Of a DNA stretch of 64,000 nucleotides, positions 50,430-62,980 are shown piece by piece; the first letter of the stretch is position 1, and each line of letters starts with the position of its first letter. This DNA comes from Vanilla planifolia. Its lineage: Eukaryota > Streptophyta > Magnoliopsida > Asparagales > Orchidaceae. The position numbers and the translations under genes are program-made. The notes beneath the pieces are model-generated. The model had not been told where the DNA came from. It saw only the letters and a program-made list of their open reading frames with translations, and made no database searches. The stretch spans positions 16,226,607-16,290,606 of the forward strand of contig CM043877.1 in NCBI GenBank assembly GCA_023846275.1, read 5' to 3'.

Positions 50430-50441
50430 GCTCTGATACCA
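50430..50441 (-). other. Primer binding site of copy 2 (initiator-Met tRNA)
   Basis: Same TGGTATCAGAGC, 3 bp from the LTR C boundary. Confidence 0.9.
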
Positions 50442-50444
50442 CCC

Positions 50445-52691
50445 TGTCAAGCCCCCACCGACATCTAATACCATTATGTCACAAAGTTATCATCAGAGTC
50501 GCCAAATACAGCATTTAAGTGAGGACAAATAAACAAACCAAAGGTGGGGACCCGACGGTAAGACAAACACTAATTCAAAATCCAAAGTATATATATAAAG
50601 ACATGTTTTTAAACATTTAATCACACTAAAATTTTCCCTCTCACACATCTCTTGGAAAGGGCTCCCCTGTAACAGCATCATTCCCAGTTCTCGGTATAGT
50701 GGTTTCATGACCTGTGATGTAAGCACTAAATGAGATTTTATAAATCTCAGTAGATAAATCCACATATTTAACCAAGAAAATAAAAGGCATAACAAATACC
50801 ATTAACAGTAAAGATGAATGTCATACATACATATAAGATAATGTCAAATGAAAGTCATAAAGAAATGCAAGTTCCTTATATTGTGCTTATTACCGGGCCC
50901 AATTCCCTTTGACGCATTATCCTCTGGATCCAATCATCAATGACTGTCCTCTAGCCGGCATCCAACCAAGCACATAACACTAGGCAGATATCTGATCCGA
51001 AGATCGATACCCTGCGATCCAACACGCTGAGCCTAGTGCCACCAGGCAGGTATGGTACCATACCCTGCGATCCAACACGCTGAGCCTGGTGTAATCATCA
51101 TGGAGTCATAGCACATAACACTAGGCAGATATCTGATCCGAAGATCGATACCCTGCGATCCCACACGCTGAGCCTAGTGGTGAGGATAATGTTCTCTGGG
51201 AATCCCATTGTTTTATTTGTCATTTTCCAAACATCAATCCATGTCATATCAAAAGTCCTTTCATGCCATATTGTTTCATCTCTTTCTTTAGCATATTGTA
51301 TCATATTCTTTCTTTCTATGTTATTTCTTTCTTTTCAGTTTTTCATGCAAATGCATAAATAATCCACACCATAATATTCCTTTCTTTTTATATCATAAAC
51401 ATATGCAACAATCAAAATTCTATAACAGTAAGAAAAGCATGTAAAAACACATAATATCGTGCTACATCACAGGGTTAGAAAATTATTCTACCTGGATTTG
51501 TTGTACCAAATTTTTCTTGTCAACTTCTAATTGGTTTTCTTGATGTCCTACAAGGCCATAGTGCAAACATAATCAAGTTAAAATATGTTTATTTGCCAAA
51601 AGTTGCTTTTTCTAAAAATTATTCCCAAATAGTTAAAAATTCTGCTTTCTAAAAGCTTTCCCAAACACACCCCAAACTAATCCCAAAAGATGGGCTTACG
51701 CGGCACTGAACCGCCCGCGCAGAAAAAGCTTTCTAAAAGCTTTTCCAAACGGATTTTTCAAAAAAATAAATCTGCTTACGCAGGCGCTGGACCGCCCGCG
51801 ACACTGGACCGGGCGCTCGGCGCGCTGGACCGGGCGCGCTGGGCGCTGGACCGGGCGCGCTGGGCTCTGGACCGGGCGCGCTGGGCGCTGGACCGGGCGC
51901 TCGGCGTGCTGGACCGCACGCGCTGGGCGCTGGACCGCGCGCTCGAAGTGCTGGACCGCGCGCCTCCGCATCCGGTTCAACGGCGTAACCCGGTCCAAAG
52001 CCTGGACCGGTTCACGCAGTCCCCCCTCTCTCTCGCGTCCGGCGAAGCCGAAATCTTTCGCCGGCGCTGGATCGGCTGTTTCATGTGCTGAATCGACCGA
52101 ATCCGGCTCGGCTTCCTCCTCTCGGTCTCCCCCGCTCACCGGAAAATTAAATAACCCTAACGACGAATAAAAAAAAATATTTTTTTTACCTTACGGAAGC
52201 CTTCGCCGGTGTCACTGTCGCTCGCCGGAAATCCTCGCCGGCCGTTACTGTCGCGTCCAATGCTCCCGGAATCCTCGTTGGATGTTAATGTAGCGTGCAG
52301 AAACTTCTTTAAGATATTTCTCCGAAATCTCGCCGTCGCACTCCGGTAACTCTTCGCCGCCGTTTTTCGCAGAAGCGCTTTTCCAAACGCACCTCGGTCG
52401 GCCTTTTATAAACGCGGTCGAAAACTGATAAGCCTTGGTTCGTGAACCACGTTTTTGCAGAAAACCCCTTCTAAATTTTATATTTGCAAATATATCCTCC
52501 GCCAATCGGATTTGAACTAAGCCGACATTTAAAAATTACAGATCTATCCTCTACGTTACAAATTTATCCCAAATCTTCAAAAATTCATAATTTATTCATT
52601 AGAGCTCCGAAAATTACAAATTAAACATCGTTGGATTCGTCTCACAGAGCTCTTTCTATAAAAAATATAAGATAAAACTAGGGCTGTTACA
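50445..52691 (-). mobile_element. LTR C (5' LTR of copy 2), 2,247 bp
   Basis: Same length and ends as LTR B, with the same G (at 51198) and without the 35-bp segment. The minisatellite is at 51783-51964. Its right neighbour is again a polypurine tract and pol end, not flanking host DNA, so it is also the 3' LTR of a third, truncated unit. Confidence 0.92.
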
Positions 52692-52910
52692 ATCTTCCCT
52701 TCTTACAAAAATTTCGTCCCGAAATTTAGAACAGTTCTGGATACTGACCGATCATATCTGTCTCTACTTCTCATGTAGCTTCTCTTTCTGTTTGACCATT
52801 CCATAGGACTTTAACCATAGGAATGATTTTATTTCTGAGCTTTTTCTCCTGCCTATCAAGTATTCTCACAGGCAGTTCGGGATATGTCAAATCCATTTGA
52901 ATTTCTATAT
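52692..52910 (-). mobile_element. Truncated third internal region (3'-most 219 bp)
   Basis: Identical by eye to 39738-39956, covering the polypurine tract and the chromodomain end. Similarity stops sharply after atttctatat at 52910, and the following DNA belongs to the older element. Confidence 0.9.
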
Positions 52911-53397
52911 TTATTATAATTTTCTTTGCTTCCTCCAATTGCCTTATTTATGTTATCATAAAGAATGGTAGTTAATCTAAAAGTTGGTCCTTCTTATCTA
53001 CTTATAATAATAGTATGTCTAGGTTTTTCACATATAGCATATCTTAATTGGCTCTCTTCCTAACCATTTTATTCTCCAACTCCATTTACCATAGACTTTA
53101 TACTTGGGTACTCCTCTTCTTATTACTTGGATTTGGGGTCTAGTTATTTGCCATTTATTGTCTTAACCAATTTCTTGCTATTCTTTTACTTTCTTCATAT
53201 TTTTATTACTAAATTCCTCTTTACCCATAACCATATTATCATATTTAGATATTTCCATAGTTTTAATTATGTTGCAATCCAACAAATCCTATAAGAGATG
53301 TAGATATTTTTTTTAACGAAAATGAAAGAAAAAAGATGCATATAATATGTGTGCCCTAACATTTTCAACATAATCCAACCTTAGCTCTAATACCATC
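52911..53397 (-). pseudogene. Old - strand gypsy element: gag remnant and primer site
   Basis: A decayed CCHC zinc knuckle is visible at about 53045-53005 on the - strand (a C-Y-x-C-G-K-P-G-H pattern once shifts are allowed). A mutated initiator-Met primer site (TGGTATTAGAGC) is at 53384-53395, followed by the LTR edge. This is likely the 5' part of the element whose pol is at 34792-37455. Confidence 0.6.
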
Positions 53398-54854
53398 TTC
53401 TTAGGACCCCACTTAAGCATATTTCTAATAAGATAGATAGTCAAAGATTAATGGCATAATAGAATAACATATAAAAGCAAGAAATCCATGGAGGTGAGTT
53501 GATGGTGAGACTGATAACTATAATTCTCAAACAATAACTAGAACAATGTCATAATAACCAAAAAAATATTAAGCCAAACAAAATCCAATTTAATTAGATA
53601 AGAATAATATCATACAATATGACACTTATAAGTTAAACACTAGTGTCAAAATAAATATACAACTAAAACATAATACATATAACTATCTAACCACTCTCAG
53701 TCAACTTGAGTGTGATCCTCCTCCATAGTGCCTTCTCTCTCATCTCATGGTATATTAGATGTATGTCTTGTAACATAATGTTAATAAGATAATAATCTTA
53801 GTAGATAAATCTATTATGATAACAAATATAATCAATACCAACATAGCATAAAGAAACTATAACTCCATAATTTAAACAAAAAAATAATATAGTAGATAAA
53901 TAAAAGCATTATGTAAACTTGAAATTATATAAAATTCTAAATGAAACAAGTAAATATAACTAAAAGTCATGAACATGACTTTAACCAATTTTTTTGTGTT
54001 TTATTTAACCACTGGCCTGATTTTCCCTTAATAATTATCCTCTAGATCTAGTCATAAATATAGTGAGCTTGATTGGCATTTCAAAAAAAATATAATGGTA
54101 TCTTACCCAACCACCTTACACAAAATATTAGTGGCTAAATATATGTATATAAGAAACTTTTCCCAAATATGAACGTGTATTATCTATAATGGGGCAATCT
54201 TGCCCTAAGGATAATGTCACAAGAAAAAAAATTATATTGCCATTTTATTCTATGTAAGGTATCTATCTAAATTATGTCCAATTGTGCCAATGCTCATGAT
54301 TATGTGTTTCTATATTTTATAATCTATTTTATATTATTTTCATGCCACAACAGAACAAAGGTTTAGTAACATAAAATATTATCAATATAAACAATGCCAA
54401 TGACATGTCATTTTATAGTATTAAGAACACTATAATAAGAAGAAATAGATGCATTACATTATAAACTATCATGTTTAACTTCCTAAATTTAAGAGTTGAT
54501 TGTCTTTCTCAATCTTATCATTTATTGATTTCTTATAAAACCATATCTATGAAAGGTCAACATATATCCTAATTATAGCATGTTTAAAACAAAAGTTCGT
54601 TCACAAGTTCATTGAAGCCATTTAGATAGTATTCAAAAACTAACAATATTAGCTTTAAATAGAAGACTTACGATAGTAATATGGTTGGTTCAATCCACCA
54701 CCTCAATTTAGTTTATTATTATTTTATCTATAATAATAACCACCATCACTTAAGTATAAATTGGTACATTCCTCCATCATACCCCTCGATAATTATTTAT
54801 TTACAAATCTACCTTTTGCTAATTTGATTATAATAATGCTAAAATTTATAAAAT

Positions 54855-54934
<80 letters not shown>

Positions 54935-55344
54935 CTTAATGACATTCATATATTTAACATATCGAACCTTCACCAAAACTGATTCTACAGAATTCTAAAT
55001 TTTGAAATTATAAATCTTCCTTCTTAATAATCCCAAAATTTATAATTATACCTAATTCTATAAAAATTTATAATTAATTGTCTAGATCTTCAAAACTTAT
55101 ACTTAATGATTTTGAGTTTATCATGAAGTGTTCTTTTTATTAATAAGTTAAAATATTGTGTTTGACCAACATTAAAAATTTCATATGCTTTTTAAGATTT
55201 TATTGATATTTTAATATTTTTATGAATAAATATTTTATTTTTAAAATTTAAATTTATCACATAAAAATATACCTTATTATTATTATATGGTTAAATTTCA
55301 AAGTTTATCACATAATAAACTTTATAAAAATAAAGGCTATTACA
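53398..55344 (-). mobile_element. Old 5' LTR (~1.95 kb)
   Basis: The left edge (tcttaggaccccac) aligns with the family LTR end tgtcaagcccccac just after the primer site. The right edge reads TGTAATAGCC on the - strand at 55344. The ~120 bp at the right edge resembles 34670-34791, the presumed 3' LTR of the same element. It contains a long (AT)n tract and no genes. Confidence 0.65.
54856..54931. repeat. (AT)n microsatellite
   Basis: About 75 bp of uninterrupted AT dinucleotide inside the old 5' LTR. The Tyr-Ile open frame across it is not a gene. Confidence 0.95.
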
Positions 55345-56279
55345 TATACAATCAATTCTTTTTTTCCATACCATATAATTATCTCTAAGAGATTAGATTC
55401 TTTCATTTCTTATCTTAACATGATTACATTGCAAACCAATGAATGTTACATTAGCTCTTAAGATGGAATTTTTTTGAGTCAAACTCAACCCTTTCTTATT
55501 GGATTTTGACATAGCCTTAAAAGAGTAGCACCAACTTTCCATAAAGTCTTCTACATATCAAAATTGCCACTCAAAGTGTTCCTAAAGAGTTAAAGATCAA
55601 TTCCAACATACATTTTTCATGTTTTTTTCTTTTTGTAACCCTTCCTTCCTCTTGTTATTATTATCTACAATTATTCTTCTTCTTATATTATTCCTCTTCT
55701 CTTATTCCAAACCATTTCCCTAAGTTCCTCTTTCCTTCCCTTTCTCTCTAGGTTCCTTGGATTTTCTCCTCTCTTTACTTAACTCCTTTCTCTCTCTCTT
55801 TCCACTTGTTTCTTCTCTCTCTCTCTCTCTTCACTTCCTAAAGATTTTTGAGATATCTATCCCCATAATAATATAATGAAGGGTTGAAATGGGCTCAACT
55901 TCATGAGTGTACATGTATGTGTATATATATATATATATATATTTATGTATATATATATATACACATAAATACATACATATACATATATATACGCACACAC
56001 ATACAAACACACACACATACACACACACACACATTCATATGCTCCAAAATTTGAAATCCAATAACCAACAAATTTCTTTAAATTACTTTTTCTCAATGAT
56101 ATCCATACCTTGACATTTAGTGTCGTTATTAAATTTCATGTTTTTTGAGACATTGTTAAAATAATATTATTCTATGTCCATCTCAAAACATAAACTTTAC
56201 TTGATTGTATATTAACTAATTATACACTTAGACTTCTAATTATGGGTTTGTATAATAATTATATTTCAAGGATATCACA
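55345..56279 (-). mobile_element. 3' LTR portion of a second old - strand gypsy element
   Basis: The 55440-56279 part is colinear with 61500-62144 (ccataaagt..tctacatatcaaaa, tctctt blocks, gggttgaaatgggctcaac, ccaataaccaacaaatttc, cttctaattatgg). The right edge, TGTGATATCC on the - strand, is followed by a polypurine-like tract and a pol end, as expected of a 3' LTR. The left part seems cut by the LTR ending at 55344. Confidence 0.6.
55918..56033. repeat. Mixed (TA)n / (CA)n microsatellite
   Basis: Alternating TA, CATA and CA tracts inside the LTR. The matching LTR at 61827-61865 has a shorter TA/TG tract at the same place, showing independent length change. Confidence 0.9.
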
Positions 56280-59200
56280 TCATTTTTTTTCTTAGTAATA
56301 TGATGTCCCAAAATTTAAAAGAGTTTAAGATATTGATAATTAGTTGCTCAATATATGTCATATTCAACTACAAATTAAAATCTCTAGACTAATAATTGAA
56401 AATATGACAAAGAGCAGAGATATAGTTTTTCAATGATGGGACTTGAAAGATGTCATAAACTCCTTTAATGTGTAAGGGTAAGGCTAGTTAATAAACCAAT
56501 AGGCCTATGCTTTTCGTAATTTAAAAAGGACTAATATATCTTGGTCTTAATATTTCTAGTTTTTTAAACCTCAAAGTTCTTTTTGGAGAACTTGCTTTCA
56601 CAAAAACATGATGTCTCTTCTTAGGAAATTTGAATTCATAATCTGATTGGCTTCACCTTTTCAAGAGCTTTCTCTACAAAATAAGGGACAAGTAATTTCT
56701 TTTCTCTTCCTTATATCCAGCACAAGTGGATTGGCATTTCCTCTCATATAATGCTTTGTAAGTTGCCATGCTAATTCTTGACTAAATGATTTTATTATAA
56801 GAGAATTAATGATGGGTAAACGACTTTCCCAATCACCTTTGAAGTCTAGAATATGTATCCATAGTAAATCCTTTAAAGTCTTTATTATTCTTTCTATTTA
56901 GCCATCACTTTGGAGATAAAATGTAGTGCTAAAATTTAGGTTTTTGCCAAAAGTTTGATGTACATTTTTTAAATGGGACATAAATTTTGGATCCTTATTT
57001 AAGAATATCTCCTTTAGTGTACTATGAAGCACTCTATTTTGGTTGTCATATAATATAACTAACCTTTTTTATAGAGTAGGTCATTTTGATAGCCAAAAAA
57101 ATGTGTTATTATAGTAAGTCTATAAACTATCACCCATATACAATCATATCCTACAAGAGATCTAGTCAATCCTATCATAAAATTCTTTGTAATGCTTTCT
57201 TACTTCTATTTAGGGACTGACGGAGGATACAAAAGTGTGTTTGATTTTTATTATTCTCCTTTTACCTATTGGCATATTAAGTATTTAATAATTCATTCTA
57301 TAACAACTCACTTCATTCTCAACCATTAATTATTTTGTTTTAATTCATATTACATCATGGTAGCTCTAGATAAATAAAAAATTTAGCATTTTATGCTTCA
57401 TGCAATAATGATTCCATAAGTTGTCAATGACTTGGAATGCATAGCTATTTTGGAAATGAAGAATTTCATCAACATCAAAAGTAAAATATGAAACCAAACC
57501 CTCTTTTACTATTTAGAACACTTCATACATTTATTTATCCTTTTATATATCTTCTTTTATGGAATCCAACTAATCAATGTATATTGATAATTGGATAACT
57601 TAAAACACATTTTCTTCTACTTCTTTATAACTAGTATCTATCAATTTTAAAAAAATATATACTATACATGAACTTGAGGTGAGAGCATTTTGATATTTGT
57701 TTTCTAGCTTAATGCATCAATCATCATTTTAGCTTTACTTGGATGATGTAAGATATTCAAATCATAATATTTTATATTTATAAGCCATCTTCTTCATCAT
57801 AGATTTAATTCTTTTTGTTTGAAAATATATTTCAATTTCTAGTGATCCATATTAATTGCACATTTCACTTTATATAAATAATATCACTAGTTTCTTAATA
57901 CAAAAATAATAACTACTAGTTTTAAATCATAAAATAAATAGTTCTTTTTTTATGTGGTTTCAATTAACAAGATTTATAAGCAATTTTTTTGACATTTTAC
58001 ATTAATACACAATCCAACCCTAGTTATAATGTATCACTAAAGATTTAATGTCCTTTATTTCTTTTTGATAGATTGAAAATTATGAAAGTGGCCCATTTTT
58101 CTTTTAGAGATTGGAAACTTTCTTCAAACATTAGATTCCATTCAAATTTAACTTCTTTCAATTTCAATCTTGTTCAGGAATGTGTTAGTTAAGAAAATCA
58201 TTATACACATTTTCAATAGTATTTAGCTTATCCCAAAAAACTCTACGCCTATCTTACATTAGTGGATTGGGGTAAATTTATAATAGTTAAAATTTTAATA
58301 AATTTATAAAAATTTTGTTACAATGCATCCCAAGAATGAAACTTGAGACAATCGTAATTAACTTATTGAAAATTTGGCATAAAGTTGTTGCACCCATAAT
58401 TTTTGTACCATAAGTGAATGATCTGTTTTTCAATAGGTTTTAAATATATCAAATATTGTTGATATAATTGATACAAATTGATCCAAGTATTCTTTGAACA
58501 CTTTATTCATAAGATTCGTCAAGATTATTCTTGTATTAGTAAAGCCAAACTAACAATACCATAGATTCATAATATCCAAACTATTTTTAGAAGACAGTCT
58601 TGGCAATATTTAATTCTTTAACCTTTTGTTGATAATACCCCAATCTCAAATTAACATTAGAAATGACAACTATTTCTTGTAGTTGTTTTTCACTATAAGT
58701 TTGTTCATTTCTCTATAGTTTATGTACATGCATGGGCTACCATATAAGTGTCCCCTAGGGAGACATATTAGAACAGATGAAACCCTTGTCTAATAGTTCT
58801 TGAACATGTATTTTTCATTTCTTTTAGTTCTAATTAATTACTTTTATGTGGGGATTTTGATGTTGGCTTTATCTTGGAGCTAAAATGAATTTCAATTTTA
58901 ATTTCTCAAGTTTGAGGGAGTCTTGACAACTCCTAAAAAATCTATCAAAATAATCACAAACCACATTTAAATCTTGTGATTTTTCAAACTTTTGTTTAAA
59001 ATTTCAATGTACAATAGAAAACCTTCTTTTTCTTTGGATAACATCTTTTGTTCTTTTTAGTTGGATATAAAATAAATCTTTTCTTTCTTTACATAATATG
59101 TAATTTACTTCACCTTCTTTAGTTCTTTCCTTAACCATCTTTTCATCATAATCAATTTCAAATTGATGCTCATATAATTAATAAATATCTAAACTATTAT

Positions 59201-59530
59201 CAAACTCCATTAAAAGGAGTAATATCAATTCAACATAAAAATATTTTCTCAAAATTTTGATTGTCCCCTTCACATGCTTATTAGTTTGAATTTTGCTACT
59301 AACAGATGGTTTAATCATTTAACAAATATTCATTTGATAATATGACAAAGATAAATTTTCACATAAATGATACGAAATAAAATAATTTGATACTCCATTA
59401 TTAAATAATACTAAAATAGGGAGATGTTAAAAAAAGAGTATTTGTAATAACCTCCATGGAGCTTGAAGCATCGTGACGAGGTATAACATACACTCGAGGT
59501 TGACCACTCCATCCTCAACTTTGTCCCCAT
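56280..59530 (-). pseudogene. Second old - strand Ty3/gypsy pol (protease to chromodomain region)
   Basis: From 59530 downwards on the - strand: a gag-protease link (about 59520-59440), protease (VLFNNGVSNYFIS near 59420-59375, ending YEHQFEIDYDEK near 59180-59130), RT (about 58800-58250), RNase H (about 58060-57690), integrase (about 57330-56800) and the C-terminal region (56700-56300). All align in order with the pol at 39817-42294 but with very many stops and shifts. In the protease, Asn stands where the catalytic Asp of D-S/T-G is expected. Most of gag is missing or unrecognisable. Confidence 0.8.
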
Positions 59531-60260
59531 GTGATATAATATTCTTTTTTTAACTTTTCTAGTGCATAAAATTTAGATTTACTTGAATCCCTTTTTGTCA
59601 TACTCTCCTAAAGTTATAATTTACATTAATACAGGGGTATTTAAATAACAATATTTATGGATGTTATGCATGTAGTGCATATGATGTGCATAAAGTTATT
59701 ATAAATAACATTTGTAAATAAATTAAATAAGTCCATTATGTCATCTATAGCTCATTGGAAATATAAGAAAAATTAGTAGTAGATAATCTCTTTTATGATT
59801 TTTTTAGCACAATCATATATATAAATATGCAAATATTCATAGTTATTATATCTTCATTTTTATTAGAGTTATTGGTTCCTTTTTCTTTTGTTCTTTCTTT
59901 TTAATATCATTCTTCACTTTTTATTTTCTCTTTTAATTAATTTTTTTCTTATCTTTTAATATTTACATTCTTCTTTTATCATGACCCTATTTCCCTTTAA
60001 TACTATCATTTCATAGTTTCTATCATATTGACTTAGTTTATTGCCAATGTTATATTTATTTCTTTTTCATTCTTGGCCCTATTTACTACTATTATCAATT
60101 TTCTTTCCTTATTCATTCCTAACTAATTTACTATTAGTTTCAGCTTTCTTTCTTTCTTTCCTTTTTATTATCAATACCAGTTTTAGCTTTCTTTTTTCCT
60201 TTTTTTCTTAATATGATTTATTAATTCCAGTTTTAGCTTTCTTTTTTTTTCTTTTTTTTC

Positions 60261-60551
60261 TTAATATGATTTATTGTCAGTACCAATTTTCTTTCTTTCA
60301 TTTTCATTCCTAACCTTGTTTACTACTAGTGCTAGTTTTGCTTCTTGTATCATGGGATAATACATTTAGGAAAACTATAATTTTACTTTCTTATGACTTT
60401 TCCTTTTTTTATTAATATGATTTATTGTCAATACCAATTTTCTTTCTTTCATTTTCATTCCTAACCTTGTTTACTACTAGTGCTAGTTTTGCTTCTTGTA
60501 TCATGGGATAATACATTTAGGAAAACTATAATTTTACTTTCTTATGTCTTC
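60261..60551. repeat. 151-bp tandem duplication
   Basis: Copies 60261-60411 and 60412-about 60551 both begin ttaatatgatttattgtca and run in parallel to ttttactttcttatg, with almost no mismatches, so the duplication is far younger than the LTR around it. Confidence 0.9.
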
Positions 60552-60683
60552 ATTTTATCTCATAACTTAATTATCTTGCTTCCACATTCATGTCATTCTT
60601 TTCTCCTTTCTTTTATTAGTTTTCCTTTTCATGCTTTGATCCTACATAATAAAGAATTAAGTAGTACATACAACATGAGATTT

Positions 60684-60686
<3 letters not shown>

Positions 60687-60745
<59 letters not shown>
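60687..60745. repeat. (AT)n microsatellite
   Basis: About 58 bp of AT dinucleotide; the Tyr-Ile open frame is spurious. Confidence 0.95.
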
Positions 60746-60747
<2 letters not shown>

Positions 60748-62144
60748 TAGATTTTACCTCTCATTCTATGCTATGCAATTATATTGACATGCTACATGCA
60801 TGGTTTAATGTCTCCTTTTTATTCAATTATTTTTCCTGATTGTGTTATCATACTAGATCTATCTATCTGAATTTTTTAGGATGAGCTTTGTTTCAAGATT
60901 TCTTTATCTTTTAATACTTTCTTTTTATCATAAATTAGATATAATTTATTAATATCATGTCAGTCTTAGATTTATTTTATTATTTCTACCTTCTATCATA
61001 TTTTCTTTTATTACTTCTTTTTGCTACAATGCTATCGTACATTACGTTCACTAGATTACACCATATGGTTGGTTAACAAAGCTTCCCTATTAGGCAATTT
61101 GGTCCTACTCTTGGACTATTCTTATTATGCTTGTCATATTATGCAAAGTAGTATGATGGCCATTGAAAAATCTTCATAAGCATCACACGATCCAATGCCT
61201 TATTTTAATACTTTTCTTTTAAAACCAATTGTATTATCTGATGTCTACATCATATAGTATGATGAGATCTAGCTACCATTTTTCAAACCATCAAACCTTA
61301 AGATTATTCCATAGGATTTTGCCTTTTCTTTCCATTGAACAATCATATAATAAAAAATAATTTTAATATACCATATGATTTTCTCAAGAATTTTTTTATC
61401 TATTTTTTTGAGTTCATCATATAGTCTATTATTATTCCCATACTATACTACTTTGGAATGCTAAATTTCTTTACTTTTTACTTAATCTATGATACATTAG
61501 TTCCAATGATGAAATTCTTTGAGTTGAATGTAGTTATTTCTCATTGGACTTTGACCCAACCTAAAGAAGAGAAGCACTAACTTTCCATAAAGTTCTCTAG
61601 GTATCAAAAACACCACTTACTTAATCTATGATACATGTTCTATGCTTTTCCCTAACACAACCTTTCATTTCTCTTATTGTTATTCCCTACAAAACTTCTC
61701 TTATTCTTCTTCTCTTGTTCTAGTCCTTTTCCTTATGTTTTTTCCTTCCTTTTTTCTCTTCATTTCTTAGCTTTTTGAGACAACTCCCCCCATAACAACT
61801 CTAGTGAAGGGTTAAGATAGGCTCAACATATATATATATATATATTTGTGTGTGTGTGTGTGTATGAAAATCTCAATTTCTCTTTCTTTGTTAATAATAA
61901 ATAATAATAAATCTAATTGAGCTTTAAAAATTAAAATCCAAGAACCAATAAATTTTTTTAAATTATCTCTTATCATTGATTTTCTTACTTTGACATTTGT
62001 TAAAATTTTATATTTTTTGAAATAGTATTATTTTATTTCAAAACTCAAAATATAAATTTTACTTTGTTGTGCAATGTCTAATTACAATTTAGTCTTCTAA
62101 TTATAGTTTGTATTGTAAATACAACTTAGGGATGTGCTTTTACA

Positions 62145-62980
62145 TAGCTTTTATAACTAATTTTATTACATTAGCAAGAGACATAAATATTCCCCTTAGA
62201 GTTAGGCTATTATTATAATTGTATAATTAATTAACTAATATAATTTTCTCACATGTCAAATAACATTAGCATACATCATCGTTTTTTCTTTGTTATAAAT
62301 AGACCTCAAAAGGGTCCAATTCAAGAAGCTTAGATTCAATTCCGAAGCTCAAGTATTTACTTACTCTCTAACTGTCTTCCTTATAGAAGACTCTAGCCTT
62401 CTTTCTTCTATCCTACTTTTTTCCTGTTGGTTCAATCATATTTTGTCAAAATCCAAGTTTCCACTTTCACATTTTACTTTATAGTCTCCTTTTCTAACCC
62501 CCAATAAAATAAATTTTTCTTAAATTTTCTTGAGTCCGAAATCAAGATCAACCACAAAAAATGACAATTAACATTATAACAATGAATGTATGCAATACCC
62601 TTAAACCAATCATAAAGAATAGAAATGTTAAAAGATCAAATGGATCTTATATTAGTCAAAAGAAAAGTAAATGACACATGATAGTTTCCCAAACACCTAA
62701 GAACTCCTGTTGGCACTATGAGTTATATTGATCTTCAAACATCATTGTCAGCACACAATAGAAAAGATTAACAATCAACCATTAGAGCGCCCAATTGGAA
62801 CATATAGAGTGCCTTTTGAACATGCACTCAAGTCTAATGTTCAGAGTAAAATAAAATTTTTAGACAAAAGGTTTTGAAAAAAATTAATATGAGAATAAAT
62901 AAAACTTTTGTTAACCAAGTTTGGAACTTTCTTCTCAAACAAACCCTATGTTTGATCATTTCGCTTCATAGGTTTTTCTT
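62145..62980. other. AT-rich region, possible promoter-like debris
   Basis: No coding signal. A TTATAAATAGACC string at about 62295 followed by a CT-rich stretch, and a gttggcactatg string at about 62709, are faintly like an LTR promoter and a Tat-type primer site, but no partner LTR is present. Confidence 0.3.

Larger units (their letters stand above)
59531..62144 (-). mobile_element. 5' LTR of the second old gypsy element (left edge uncertain)
   Basis: The right edge near 62144 and the preceding ~650 bp match the 3' LTR copy at 55440-56279. The left edge could be near 59611 (a tgtcatactctcc string), but no primer site is recognisable. It contains a 151-bp tandem duplication, an (AT)n tract and T-rich sequence. 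No gene. Confidence 0.5.

Noticed and set aside
54761-54982. Tyr-Ile repeat protein
   Set aside because: Translation of an (AT)n microsatellite. The same holds for frames at 55831-56113 and 60480-60746.
62280-62730. Possible LTR promoter plus Tat-type primer site
   Set aside because: The TATA-like word and the gttggcactatg string are weak, and no second LTR or internal coding follows.
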